A stretch of 64,000 nucleotides of DNA, taken from contig NC_056000.1 in assembly GCF_018446385.1 (NCBI RefSeq), positions 53,600,722 to 53,664,721 of the forward strand, in the 5' to 3' direction. Below are positions 32,569 through 44,770 of the stretch, one piece after another; the stretch's first letter is position 1, and the number at the start of each line of letters is the position of its first letter. The translations under genes were made by a program, and so were the position numbers. The notes under the pieces were generated by a model, which worked only from the letters and a program-made list of their open reading frames with translations, did not search any database and was not told where the DNA came from. Source of the DNA: Zingiber officinale. Lineage: Eukaryota; Streptophyta; Magnoliopsida; Zingiberales; Zingiberaceae.

Positions 32569-33798
32569 GCCCCGCAGCACCTCTGACCAGTGCTAGCACT
32601 ATAGAGCAGAGGGTTGAATTTCAGCTGTGGGAGAAATCAAATCGCATGTGTCTGAGTATCATGAAGCTTTCCATACCGGCACCAATAAAGGGCTCAATAA
32701 CGAAGGGAGAAGATGTTAAGAGTTTCCTTGACCAATTAGCAGACCGATTCACCTTAAATGAAAAGGTCGAGACTACCACACTTCTTACGAAGTTAGTAAC
32801 CATGCGGTATAATAGTAAAGGAAACATAAGGGAGTACATTATGAAGATGCCCAATATAGGGACAAGTCTGAAAGCACTAAAACTCTATATATCTGAGAGT
32901 ATGTTAGTGCATTTCATCTTAATGTCTCTGCTTGCACGGTTCACTCCTTTTAAGATATCATATAATACTCAAAAGGAAAAATGGGCATTGAATGAGCTTA
33001 TTGCCCAATGCGTGCAAGAGGAGGGGAGACTAAAGATTGAGACATCTGAGAATGCTCACTTAGCATCTGGTTCTCAAAGTATGAGCAAGAAATGAAAGAG
33101 GATCAATAACAAAGGAAAAGGAAAACAAACTACAGATTCTGGAGATAATGGCCATAAGGAGCACAAGAAGCAGGATAAGAAATCCACTTGTTTCTTTTGC
33201 AAGAAAAAATGTCATATGAAGAAAGACTGCCTCAAGTACGCCAACTGGCATGTAAAGAAAGGTAAACTTCTCAACTTTGTTAGTTCAGAAATCAATCTAT
33301 CTATTGTACCCACTGACACTTGGTGGATAGATACCAGTGCTACTACTTACATAAGTGTCACTATGCAGGGTTGTCTCAGGAGCCGACTTCCGCTTGATGG
33401 TGAAAGATACATCTATACAGGAAATGGAAAGAAGGCTAAAGTCGAGTCGATTGGTGTTTTTAAGTTTTGTTTAGGAACCAATGTTTTTCTAGATTTAGAA
33501 AATACATTTATTGTACCGTCTTTTCGACGAAATTTAATTTTAATTTCTTGTTTGGACAAATAGGGTTATTCTTGTTCATTTAGAAATGGAATTTTTAGTA
33601 TTTTCTTTAATTCAGTGTTGGTTGACAATGGTTCCTTGGTTGATAAGCTTCATAAATTGAACACCTTTACTCCTACAGTTGACAACGTAATAATGCATAG
33701 TATAGGTACGAAACGTAAATTAACTAAAGAGAATTCTTCCATGTTGTGGCATAGGCGTTTAGAACATATATCAAAACAACGCCTAGAAAGGTTAATGT
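32569..33798 (+). pseudogene. Host Copia gag C-terminal part, zinc knuckle, protease, GAG-pre-integrase
   Basis: After the TGATC duplication the frame continues as RPAAPLTSAS, LWEKSNRMCLSIMK and KGNIREYIMKM, the UBN2-type Gag of plant Copia elements, up to a TGA at 33093-33095. A zinc knuckle follows (CFFCKKKCHMKKDC, with the usual Gly-His spacing changed). The protease region has WWIDTSATTYIS, where active proteins have D-S/T-G-A. A stop lies near 33561. MLWHRRLEHISKQRLERL is the pre-integrase signature. Element B interrupts right after ERLM. Confidence 0.88.
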
Positions 33799-34921
33799 TG
33801 TTAGGACCAAAATGTAGCTAAGAGGGGGGGGGGGTGAATAGCGTCTCACCCAAATTGATCGCTTCCTACGTATTCGTTAGTGCACAGCGGAAAATAAAGA
33901 ATACAACCACGAATACAAATATGAAAGTTAAATACAAAGGAAGAGATGCAAACCGCTAACACGTTTGTTTACGTGGTTCGGAGATAACTTGCTCCTACTC
34001 CATGGTGTGTCCGTAAAGTGGACGATCCCTCAATCCGTCGGTGGATTAGTCCCCAGAAAACCTCCGGCTAGCTCAAGCTCCTTGTCGGTGAAGAAACCTC
34101 GCCACAAACACTTGAATACAAGCACACCGATCACACGAAGGCTTGGGAGACTCTAATAGGCTTTAACCAAGTCTATTTCGTCAATCATGCCCAAGTACCC
34201 CGAGCACTATTAAATAGAGCCCGAGAGGAAAACACTAAGTTGTTTTCCCACTACCAGTCGACTGGTGTATGCACCAGTCGACTGGTCCTTTAAGTGAAGC
34301 TGACCGTTACCCAACGGTCGACAACCAGTCGACTGCTACAGTGTACCAGTCGACTGTTATAGTGTATCAGTTGACTGCTATAGTAACCAGTCGACTGCTA
34401 CAGTGCTGCTACAGTGTCACAACATTATTGCTGCGATGTCACTACAGTACTACTATAGTGTCGCTACAGTACTGCTACAGTGAAACCCTAAAACCACAAG
34501 ATTTTTCCCCGAGTACAATCACACAGTACTCGTCCTCGCCTGACCAACCTAGACCTAGCCTTCTAGCCTCCTCCATCAACCTCGCGTCTCTCGGATGTCT
34601 CCCCATCCTTCACGTCTTACCATCTAGAGCTTCCTTCGGCCTTGTCTTTATTGTCGGATCTTCCTTTACCAAGAGGCTCCTCACCTCCGGGACTTCATCC
34701 ATTGTCAAGTCACACTTGGACTTACGTTGCCAAGACTACATACTTGGACTTACACCGCCAAGACTCATCCTTGGACTTTCCTCCTTTGCCAAGATCACAC
34801 TTGGACTTTCCTTGTTGTACCTGTATCCTGCACACTCACAATGCATATCAAATACAACAATAAACCTAACTTAAACATTTGTCCAAACATCAAAACCTAG
34901 GGCACCTAGATTGTTCCAACA
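33799..34921 (-). repeat. 3' LTR of element B
   Basis: It carries ACCAGTCGACTGGT palindromes (34253-34400), TATA-like CTATTAAATAG (34207-34217), repeated CTTGGACTT/GCCAAGA blocks (34730-34820) and the C-tract motif (33821-33842). The 201-aa frame 34269-34874 is LTR-derived. Confidence 0.9.
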
Positions 34922-37900
34922 ATCTCCCCCTTATTGATGTTTGGCAACCTGTTTAAGTTAGGGAAACATAAATGCAATAATAATGTGAATAAACATAAAA
35001 TCTACACATGCATAAGTCATGGAATCTAACCATAGGCTCCCACTTCACCTAAGCTCCCCCTTGAGATAGGATTTCTCATAAAGGTAAACTTCTCCTCCTT
35101 CACTTAAGCTCCCCTTAGCTAGGATTTCTTGCAAAGGTGTGTAGGTTTCCCACTTAAAGCTAAATTTCTCCCCCTTTGCCATACATCAAAAAAAGCTCCA
35201 ACAATATCCCAATTGTTGAAAACTTGTCATCCAAATTGACCCTAAACTCATGTATTTATCCCCCATGGATCTCATACATTTAAACGAGTTGGCACGGTCA
35301 AGAACAATGTTGAAAAACACTTTTAGGCTGGCATCAGTCGACTGAACTAGGTACTAGTCGACTGACCCCTTCGATTTCCACTCACAGAACCTTCTGTGTT
35401 CGAAATACACTGTTACCAGTCGACTGGTATCGGAATCAGTCGACTACCCTCATCAAAATGAGCTTACAGAGACATTCTGTGCTCAAAAATACTGTTACCA
35501 GTCGACTGGTACTCATCAAAATGAGTTACCAGTCGACTGGTACTCTTTTTGGGCAAAAATCAGCCTTTTTTACTTACTTTCAGGAATGCGCCAAAAATTC
35601 CACAGACCTCCAAAAAATCTCAAATTTTATGGAGAGGTCTATTTTATCCATGTCTACTTAGGAAAAATATATTTATCACAGATCCCAAGATTGACATAAA
35701 ATTCAAAACTAGCTAAATAGTTCAATTGAATATTGACCTAAAGTCCTAGTTTTAGCTTCCTCTTGATGTATCTGCCCATACTAAACCATAATGTATCCCT
35801 AGCATTAGTTTATATGACATATATACATCAAAAACTAATTTTCATGCAATATGAACCCAATTCATATTTCCATGCACGAAACACATCCCAATTTGTGCCA
35901 ACCCACTAGATTAGAGACTTAAGTCCGTCTCCTAATCACTTGGCACATTTGATAACCCATCTATCATGGATCCCAAAGGCTCTTCCTAACCTTAGGAATC
36001 TTAACCTTAGTCACCTCCCTTGGTGACTCATCCACTATGGCTAGGCCACTTCGGTGCACCTCGGGTGACACTTGGCCTACTAAACTCACCTTCTTAACCT
36101 TAGACACATTGTCTTTGGTTAATTTCTTCTTGTCCTTAATCTTGGACACCTCATCCTTGCTATAATTATATGATACCCTAGCATATTCCTTATTATTGGC
36201 ATTGGATGACTCTCCCTTGTCCTTGGTAACACCTCCCATACCAATGTCATGTGTTACCTTAACACTTGACCTCCTTTTGGTCTTGGAAAAGATTTTTATG
36301 TTTTCAAAGAGTAACTCCCCCTAAAAACATGGTCAAACTTCTATCATTACACCAACAATGACTTGGGGTTCCTAAATAATTAGGAAAACCAAAACTCGAA
36401 GTTTTGAGGTTCAAAATTCAATAATGAAACTAAACTTCAACCGAAACTTCACTTTGGTTTTTCTTAACCAATCCATACTTGTTTTCATCATGAAAACTCA
36501 TGTAGACATTATTTAGGGTATACTTTATCAGAAAAAAATAGTTTTCTATGGAAATAATTCCTATTTTCAAAGATTGACACAAATTTGAAAACTCTTGAAA
36601 ACTTCAAGTTTTTGTCTAACTTTCCAATGATGATTACTATCAAAGGATAGTGTTCACCAAGGTTTTTCAAAAGCATTTTGAAATCATTTTCAAAACCAAT
36701 ATCCAACCACGTTCTTTGGGCTCAATGCACATGACTTGTACATTAGCTTTCCCAATAATTGTAAGACACATAACTATGTGTTTTGATGAACCTAAAACTC
36801 AACAAGATGCACTAGATCAACATCTTGAGTTTTGTTCACCATCTTAACATCTCACTTGTATCTAACGTGTATTAAAACACATACAAGTCACCTTATAATT
36901 CTTTATGAGATGTATATTTGGTCTTGCCCTAAACTAAGGGATCATGCATCTCTATCTAGGCATTGTAAAAATCATGATCATCCATTTAGGATGTCAATTA
37001 ATATGATCCCTCTTGTTGGGACACTTCCATACATAATAAATACCTTTTATCCTTAATTACAAGGAAATTGACATACTGCATGATGATTAATGACATACAT
37101 CAAAATAAGTATTTTTCAAAAGCAAAGCATGTTATAGCTATATGATGTATGTATGACATGACATGATATTTTTATATTTTTCATAATAAAATGTGAATGC
37201 TAAATATGATATCATGGCATATGATGGGCAAACAATCATGGCAAGTTAGCATAAATAAAATTTACCTAGATTACCTATCTAAGTATTCTTAACCCTAGCT
37301 AACTCAAAAGTTAACCCTAAATTGCCCAATTTCATCAAGAAAATGCCAAACCCCAACTTGGCATTTCTTTAATCTCTTGATTTATTTATGCCAATTAAAA
37401 TTAAGCACATTCCTCAAATTTTGGCATATTTATCCTTCCGAAGAGGTAATCACCTTATATTTTGAGCCCCAGATTTGCCCTTGGCTCCCTAGGAACATAC
37501 CAAAATCCCAACTTGGTAGTTCATATGATTCTCCAAATTGTGCCAATTTAATTCACACATCATTCCTTAAGATTTAGCACATGTTACTCTTTGCAAGAGT
37601 GACAATTTGGATTAAGGTTTGCATCTCCCTTAATTTCATAAGAAAATGTCGAATTTTAAATTTAGCATTACTTTTGCTTCTCTCAAGTGTGTCAATTTAA
37701 ATTAAATTCAACTCCTCAAATTTTGACACGTATTACTCCTCTTAAGGATTAAATGTTTAGATTGAGACTTAAGTTTGATCTTAATTCCTCAAGATCATAC
37801 TAATATCTCAACTCGACATTTCTTATCCTTTTTCTAAGTGTACCAACTTACATTAAATATGATTCCTCAAAACTTGGCACCTTTTTGCTCTTCAAGGCTT

Positions 37901-38175
37901 AATCACATTTAATTAAAGTATGAGTTTTCTCTTAATTCCTTAAGAAAGTATCAAAGTTCTAACTTGATTTTTCTTATACTTTTCTTAAGTGTGTCAATTT
38001 AGATTAAGTTCAACTCTTTAAATTTTGGCACATATATTACTCTTTCAAAGAGTAACCCCATAATCCTTTTCTTTTTCAAACGTTAACAATAACCTTGAAA
38101 ATGCTCTCAAGTGTCAACTTTAACAAGGTTGGGTTAACTACCCTTCCAATTTGAGTTGACACTCTCTAAACCTAT
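34922..38175 (-). other. Non-pol interior of element B
   Basis: More CAGTCGACTG palindromes (35333-35545). A 91-codon minus frame (36239-35964; KEYARVSYNYSKDE, GQVSPEVHRSG) reads like a detached C-terminal Gag segment. A ~150-bp AT-rich tandem repeat fills 37380-38060. No enzyme motif in any frame. Confidence 0.7.
37380..38060. repeat. ~150-bp degenerate tandem repeat, ~4.5 copies
   Basis: CCTCAAATTTTGGCAC-like blocks recur near 37417, 37565, 37715, 37870 and 38020, each with TTACTCTT..AAGAG and GTGTCAATTTA..ATTAA parts. Located where pol would be in element B. Confidence 0.7.
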
Positions 38176-39855
38176 CTAGGATGTAGAGAATATGCTCCTA
38201 GGAACCCAACACCTATTGGTGCTCCTTGGATGCTCTAGGTACTCACTAGGGATGACTTCCCTAGATACCTTCCTGAGGACCTTTCTAGGCTTCTTAGAAG
38301 CCTTGGTCACTTCTACTAGGTCACTTCTAGGGCTAACTCCCCTTGTAATCTTATTTGTGACTCTGTTTGACCTTTTTGGAACCTTAGTCACCTTTACTAA
38401 GTCAACTCTAGGGATGACCTCCCTTGTGACATTCTTTGTGACATCATTAGACTTCTTAGAAGTCTTAGTCACATTGGTCTTTGCAAAAGTACTCTTAGGG
38501 ACAACTTCCCTTGTACTTTTAGCTTGACCACTAGTCCTAGGTTTGGTTCTATAGCTATATGGAACCCTATGAAAGGAAGTCGCATCCTTCTTGGCTTTGG
38601 GTTTGTATCTCAAACCTCTATAGCCATTGGATGACTCTTGTCTAGCTTTTCCAAGGTTGTGCTCACTTTGCCCCTTAAGCGAGTTTTCCATTCTTGCTAA
38701 GGTTCTCTCTAAATTATCAAGTCTTGACTTTAAGGCTTGGTTTTCCCTTACCAAATCCATAGATTTGGATTTTTATTGATTCCTATGAGCATTTCTAGCC
38801 TTAGGCTTATATCTAAAGTCCTTAGAATGGTTGCCTAAGTAGTTATCTACCTTCCTAACCTTAGGTATGGTAGATCTAGCATGAGGAGGTATATATTTGT
38901 CCTTAGGTTTATCATGCATTCTATTTTCATGATAAATAGCATTATAACGATTTAAATTTGAACTAGCATTCAAATTAGGATTTACCTCCCTTCCCCTTGA
39001 ATCTCTCTTCTTCTCCCACTTCTTCAAGTGTGTCAATTTCTTGAGCTCTCCTCTTCTTGGGCACTTTGTGTAGTAGTGACCCCACCCACCACATGTAAAG
39101 TACCTAATGTGCTTCTTCTTCTTCTTCTTCTTCTTCCTACAACTCACATTAATTTCTAAATTAACTTTAGTGAGTTTAGGGTTTACCTCCTTTATCTTCT
39201 TGAGTGAAGGATACCTACTCTTGTAGTGCCCCATCTTACCACACTCAAAGCATTTGATGTGGTCCTTTATGCTCTTCTTGGTAGTTGAGGTGGAGGGTTG
39301 AGCTTCCAAGATCTACTCTTCCTTGAATTTCTCTTCTTCCTCTTCACTTGAAGATGTGGACGGTTCCACTTCTTCCTCCCTTGATGATGTGGATGATACC
39401 TCCTCATCTTCCTTCTCCTCCTCGGATGTTGAGCTTGTGTCAACATTCGATTGGTCCTTCTCTTCTTGGACCAATGAACCCTTCTCCTTGGGCTCTTCTA
39501 CTCCTTGGATTTTTGTAGGGTCTTCATGATAGGCAATGATCTTTTTCCAAAGATCACTTGCATTTGTGGTTTCACCTACACTCAACAAAATATTAGAAGG
39601 TAGTAAACTATGTAAAATTCTCGTTACCTCCTTGTCCGCCTCCGATTGCTCCCGTTGCTCTTTGGTCCAATGCCGAGGTCGGAGACGTTTACCCTTCTTG
39701 TCCGTAGGAGCTTCAAATGGGTCACTCAAGACAACTCATTGGTTCCAATCCATTTGGAACCATGTCTTCAACCGCTTCCTCCAATAATTGAAGTCTTCTT
39801 TATCGTACAGAGGTGGAATTCGGATATCCCATCCGAGCGATCCTTCGGACTCCAT
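38176..39855 (-). pseudogene. Gag of element B, interrupted by stops
   Basis: The ATG at 39855 opens MESEGSLGWDIRIPPLYDKE and DFNYWRKRLKTWFQ, then TGA at 39738-39736 where Trp is likely. The same frame continues through SDPFEAPTDKKGKRLRPRHW, an acidic Ser/Glu tract, another stop (39315-39313), two damaged zinc knuckles (CFECGKMGHYKSRY, last Cys to Tyr; YFTCGGWGHYYTKC, first Cys to Tyr), a further stop (38775-38773), and a Lys-rich tail with repeated TREVIPR/TKVSK-type blocks. About 560 codons in a single frame without frameshift, so decay has been by point mutation only. Confidence 0.85.
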
Positions 39856-39913
39856 CTTCTTCTTCCTCTAGCTTCTTGCTCTTTTGGCGGTTAGTCCGTA
39901 GAAGAGCACTCTC

Positions 39914-39925
39914 GCTCTGATACCA
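39914..39925 (-). promoter_or_regulatory. Primer-binding site of element B
   Basis: The reverse complement reads TGGTATCAGAGC, next to the 5' LTR boundary at 39928. Confidence 0.9.
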
Positions 39926-39927
39926 AT

Positions 39928-41005
39928 TGTTAGGACCGAAATGTAGCTAGAGGGGGGGGGGTTGAATAGCGTCTCACTCAAATCGATCGCTTCCTACGTA
40001 TTCGTTAGTGCACATTAGAAAACAAAGAATATAACCACGAATACAAATATGAAAGTTAAATACAAAGGAAGAGATGCAAACTGCTAACACGTTCCTTTAC
40101 GTAGTTCGGAGATAACTTGCTCCTACTCCATGGCGTATCCGTAAGGTGGACGATCCCTCAATCCGTCGGTGGATTAGTCCCTGGAAAACCTCCGGCTAGC
40201 TCAAGCTCCTTGTCGGTGGAGAAACCTCGCCACAAACACTTGAATACAAGCACACCGATCACATGAAGGCTTGGGAGACTCTAATAGGCTTTAACCAAGT
40301 CTATTTCGTCAACCATACCCAAGCACCCTGAGCTCTATTAAATAGAGCTCGAGAGGAAAACACTTAGCTGTTTTCCCGCTACCAGTCGACTGGTGTATGT
40401 ACTAGTCGACTGGTCCTTTAAGTGAAGCTGACCGTTACCCAACGGTCGACTACCAGTCGACTGCTACAGTGTACCAGTCGACTGCTACAGTAACCAGTCG
40501 ACTACTGCAGTGCTGCTACAGTGTCACAACAGTATTGCTGCAATGTCACTACAGTACTATTATAGTGAAACCTAAAACCATAAGATTTTTCCCCGAGTAC
40601 AATCACTCATCACTCGTCCTTGCCCGACCAACCTAGACCTAGCCTTCTAGCCTCCTCCATCAGTCTCACGTCCCTTTGATATCTCCCCATCCTTCACGTC
40701 TTACCTTCTGGAGCTTCCTTCGGCCTGGTCTTTATTATCGGGTCTTCCTTTGCCAAGAGGCTCCTCACCTCCGGGACTTCATCCATTGTCAAGTCACACT
40801 TGGACTTACGTTGCCAAGACTACATACTTGGACTTACACCGCCAAGACTCATCCTTGGACTTTCCTCCTTTGCCAAGATCACACTTGGACTTTCCTTGTT
40901 GTACTTGTATCCTGCACACTCACAATGCATATCAAATACAACAATAAACCTAACTTAAACCTTTGTCCAAACATCAAAACCTAGGGCGCCTAGATTGCTC
41001 CAACA
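39928..41005 (-). repeat. 5' LTR of element B
   Basis: Palindromes 40379-40505, TATA-like CTATTAAATAG (40335-40345) within a larger GAGCTCTATT..AATAGAGCTC inverted repeat, C-tract motif 39949-39970. Confidence 0.9.
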
Positions 41006-41010
41006 AATGT

Positions 41011-41270
41011 TACATGGAATTCTTGATTCCCTTGGCGTGTCAGACTTTGATGTCTACATAGAGTGTCTTAAGGGGAAGACCACTAACAAAAGGAATAAGA
41101 GGGCTAGCCGTTATAGTGATGTTTTGGAGCTAATACATACGGATATTTGTGAACCATTCCCTAAGGCATCTTGGAATGGACACACATATTTTATTAGCTT
41201 CATAGATGACTATTCCAGATTTGGCTATCTGTACCTTATTTATGAGAAATCGCAATCTTTGGACATGTTC
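41011..41270 (+). pseudogene. Host Copia integrase, first piece
   Basis: The frame resumes after AATGT as LHGILDSLGVSDFDVYIEC and runs through LELIHTDICEPFPKAS and FISFIDDYSRFGYLY, giving the first two acidic residues of the integrase catalytic triad. Interrupted at LDMF by the solo LTR. Confidence 0.88.
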
Positions 41271-44139
41271 TGTCACGCCCCCAAAGGAGTCTCTGCCAGA
41301 AGAAATTTCGGCAGCATCTCCCCTGTACGGGTGACAATCTGAAACATTACTACATACAAAATATACATCAGCCACACTCGGCTGGAATATATACACAATA
41401 GAAATAATATAACCACACAATTAATATACACAGCCTACCCGGCTGGACATAAATGAATAAAAAAAACAACCACACAGTTAACAACAGCCCACACGACTGG
41501 AAACATGCACAGCGGAAGACACAAAATAATAAGAACGTAAAACTAACAACGACACTAACAAAAATACATGTCATCACAGACTTGACCCAAAATTCACATC
41601 GACTTATTGAAAAACAAGATACACAAAATCAATATACCACCCCAAACAATAACAAAACCAAAACGAAAACTATCCTCGAGTGTGACGTAGGACCCAGGAC
41701 TGGCAACCGACATCTCTCCAAGCATCCATGACTCATCTATCTGTTACCTGGCGAAAGAAAACCATTTTGTGGGGTGGTGAGTATTGGAACTCAGCGGGTA
41801 AGGAAAGAAATAGTGCATGAACATAACATATGAGTAGAGAGTGTCAACAGTATACAGTCTCATAAGGGAAATAGCAGATACTATATTAGAACCAAAATAA
41901 ATGCTCATACCTAAAATCATATCCTAGGCTAGGTATAGTAGGTCAGAACTGGTACTAATCTGCTATAGTACTGCTCATACTACAGAGATAATAAGCAAGG
42001 TATATACAAATTTCCAATGACTAAACATCTACAATGAGAATATATCTCAACCTAAGTAAGCATATCAGCATATGCGAACAACAAAAGTAAGCAATAACAA
42101 CATATATAGACAGCAGCAGCCAAAGAAAATATAATAACAGCGTATGCACGGATGGTCACTCCCGCCCACCTCTCCGCACCATGACCCCTGTATGGTCGAG
42201 AGGTCGGGTCAGTGACAGACTGTACACCACTCCAACTACCACTCACACGAATGGCCGAGGGGACAGTTGCATAGTAGCTAACTAGCTACATCTGCGATAG
42301 GGTCTCTGCTGCTCGTACTCCAGCTATCACTCACACGAGTGGCCGAGTGCGGCACGACAGGACAAGCGGCATCAACTTCAGCTACCACTCTCTCGAGTGG
42401 CCGAGGATGCGGCATGCATGCAATGACATGATGCGAACAATGCAATAGTCATCATATATATATATATATATAAGTAGAAACAGATATACTACATGAAGCC
42501 AGCATGCTCAATATAGTACATAAATAAACAACAGTCAAAGCATACAAACATGGTATCTAGTGTCTGCTACTGATCATGGATAACAACAAGAGACTGTATA
42601 GATATAGAAACGAATTTCTCAAATATTGCGTGGAAGTATCAAGCACAGGAAAATAAGAGTGGAGTCAAGGTAAATAGTCTTTATCCAAAATAATTCATGC
42701 ACTAAGGTCAAAGTATTAAAAGAAAACAAAGCAAGAAGTACCCGCCTTTATACGTAGATCGTGCCGGAATATCTTCACACCTTAGAGTTCGCTTCAAATT
42801 AGAATCAAACCCTACAATATAGGATATATATCATAACTAGGTTCTACCATACATCAAATAGAAAAACCTAATCTCAATCTAATTATGTAACACCAACTAA
42901 ACCCACACATAAAATAGATCAAATACTACATTTATCTCTAACCAACTGAACAATTGGCTAGACTACCACAACCTAACCATGAAATTGATTACAACTAATT
43001 AACTTGAAATCAATCTTATCCCTTGATTAATCCACCTAATCAATATTACAATTTGATCCCTCTCAATGTAGCAAATAAATCGATTGTCAATTCCCTAACC
43101 AAATTGATTCAACATCACCGATACAACATGAAACAATCTAATCGGAAACCCCACTTCCCTTTTGACAAACACGAACCCAGAAAACCTAAAAGAACCAGAT
43201 CAAGAAAAGAACCCAGCATTAAAAACCAAATCCATCAACCACCCCTTGCATCCAACTCATATCCCTCTCTCACAGAACTTAGCACAATGAAAAAAGAATC
43301 GAATATAAGATCACTTGTAACCCTCCTCATCAGCAAATCCAACAAGAAACCAAAAGCTCAACAGATCAAGACTCCTCCAGCAACACACGAATCCTTATGC
43401 TAGCTTACCAAAATAAACACTAATCCATACCTACAAGGGAGAGATCGTCGGCGTGGTGACTCGAGGGGAAAGAGATCGCCGGCTATGGGGTGCTCGTGCA
43501 AGGAGGAAAGGCCGGCTCAGGTGCGAGAACTTGGCGGTTATGGCTCGATGCAGCAGAGAACCGATGACGGCTTGGGGAGAAGAGGCCCGGTGAAGGAGCG
43601 GAGGCGACATCGCGAGGTGAGGCTCGGGGGAAGAAGATGCGGCGGCTGGTGCCCGCGTGAGGGAGAGATCACCGACTTGGCTTGGGGAGAGGAGGTTAGG
43701 AGGAAGGAGGCGGCGATGGCTCGGCTGGAACCGAGAGAGAAGAAGGGAGAGGTGGCGTTGGGCTTAGGGCACGGGAACGAGAACTTGCCGGAGTTTGTGG
43801 TTGGCGGGTTTTAGGGAGAAGAGTTCGTGAGAGGGAGAGGGCTCAAGGGCAAAGGAGTTGGCACCGTGTGGGGAGCTAGGGCACAGGCAATGCATGAGAT
43901 TTATAAAATTTGAACTTAGGTTTAGGAGAAATCAAAACTTAAGTTTATTTCTCAATCAACTCCCACTTTTGGGTATTCCAAACAGACCTTGTCCAAAGCC
44001 TATAATTTTATCCCCTCAAAATACGCCCTATGGGCTCCGATTAAATCTCTGAAAATCTCTAAAAATTCATAAAAATTCCAATAAGATTATTCGCCCATTA
44101 ATCTTATTATTTAATTATTATCTGGTTCGGTATTTTACA
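41271..44139 (-). mobile_element. Large solo LTR, Gypsy (Del/Tekay-like), TSD TGTTC
   Basis: TGTCACGCCCCCAAAGG..GGTATTTTACA, 2869 bp, with perfect TGTTC duplications (41266-41270, 44140-44144). TGTCACGCCCC starts, multi-kb length and GTGAGTATTGGAACTCAGCG-type sequence are typical of long chromovirus LTRs; lineage is from pattern memory. It contains a CACTC..GAGTGGCCGAG repeat (42220-42410), an (AT)n tract (42455-42475) and a GC-rich stretch (43440-43850) whose 109-aa frame is not a recognisable protein. Orientation is not certain. Confidence 0.8.
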
Positions 44140-44144
44140 TGTTC

Positions 44145-44770
44145 AAAATTTTCAAAGCCGAAGTTGAACTTCAACTATGTAAGAAAATTAAAGTTGTTCG
44201 ATCTGATCGTAGAGATAAATATTACGATCGATATGATGGATCAGTTGAACAACGTCCAGGACATTTTGTGAATTACCTTGCTGAGTGTGGAATTGTACCT
44301 CAATATACCATGTCTGGTACACCTAGTCAGAATGGTGTAGCTGAGCATCGCAATTGAACCCTAAAAGATATGGTAAGAAGTATGATGACTTTCACTTCTC
44401 TACCAGAGTCCTTGTGAGGTGAAGCACTCAAGACTGCAGTTTACCTACTTAATAGAGTACCTAGTAAGGCAGTAATTAAAATCCTATTCGAGATGTGGAC
44501 GAGTAAGAAGCCTAGCATTAGGCACTTACACGTCTAGGGTTGTCCAGTTGAAGCTAGGCCTTATAAGCCTAATGAAAAGAAACTAGACTAAAAAACGGTT
44601 AGCTATAATTTTGTAGGATACTCTGAGAAGTCAAGAGGGTATAAATTTTATAATCCCTCTAATAAATCCTTCTTCGAAACAGGAAATGCCAAGTTCATTG
44701 AGGACAATGGGAGTGATAAAATCAGGAAAATATCTTTTGAGCAATGTGTTGGCAATCCTCCTATGGTTAC
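44145..44770 (+). pseudogene. Host Copia integrase, C-terminal piece
   Basis: It continues as KIFKAEVELQLCKKIKVVRS to YTMSGTPSQNGVAEHRN, which supplies the catalytic Glu. Later motifs NRVPSKAV and YEMWTSKKPS-like FEMWTSKKPS are clear. Stops: TGA after HRN, TGA for Trp in SLxGEALK, TAG for Trp in HVxGCPVEA, and others. The frame ends where element C starts. Confidence 0.85.

Larger units (their letters stand above)
33799..41005 (-). mobile_element. Element B: gag-only Copia-like LTR retrotransposon (7.2 kb, TSD AATGT)
   Basis: LTRs 33799-34921 and 39928-41005 (TGTTAGGACC..CCAACA) lie between perfect AATGT duplications (33794-33798, 41006-41010). The primer site GCTCTGATACCA (39914-39925) and purine tract (34922-34935) set the minus strand as sense. 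The interior holds a long Gag frame with stops and a ~3-kb AT-rich part with no pol. LTRs differ at many more sites than those of element A, so it is older than A. Confidence 0.9.
22641..44770 (+). mobile_element. Host Copia retrotransposon, split by three insertions and 3'-truncated
   Basis: 5' LTR (22641 to about 23169), primer site, leader, then gag, protease and integrase in Copia order, in four pieces: about 25300-25428, 32569-33798, 41011-41270 and 44145-44770. Between them lie element A, element B and a solo LTR, each with its own exact target duplication. Reading across each gap with one duplication copy restores frame and family motif. Reverse transcriptase, RNase H and the 3' LTR should lie right of 44770 but are not in the window; element C begins there and an associated deletion is likely. 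Confidence 0.88.

Noticed and set aside
34269-34874. 201-aa frame in LTR of element B
   Set aside because: Derived from palindromes and CTTGGACTT repeats; the matching LTR does not keep it.
43023-43403. 126-aa frame
   Set aside because: Within the same solo LTR; low-complexity composition.
43485-43814. 109-aa frame in the large solo LTR
   Set aside because: Arg/Gly/Glu-rich by composition, inside an LTR with exact ends, no recognisable domain.
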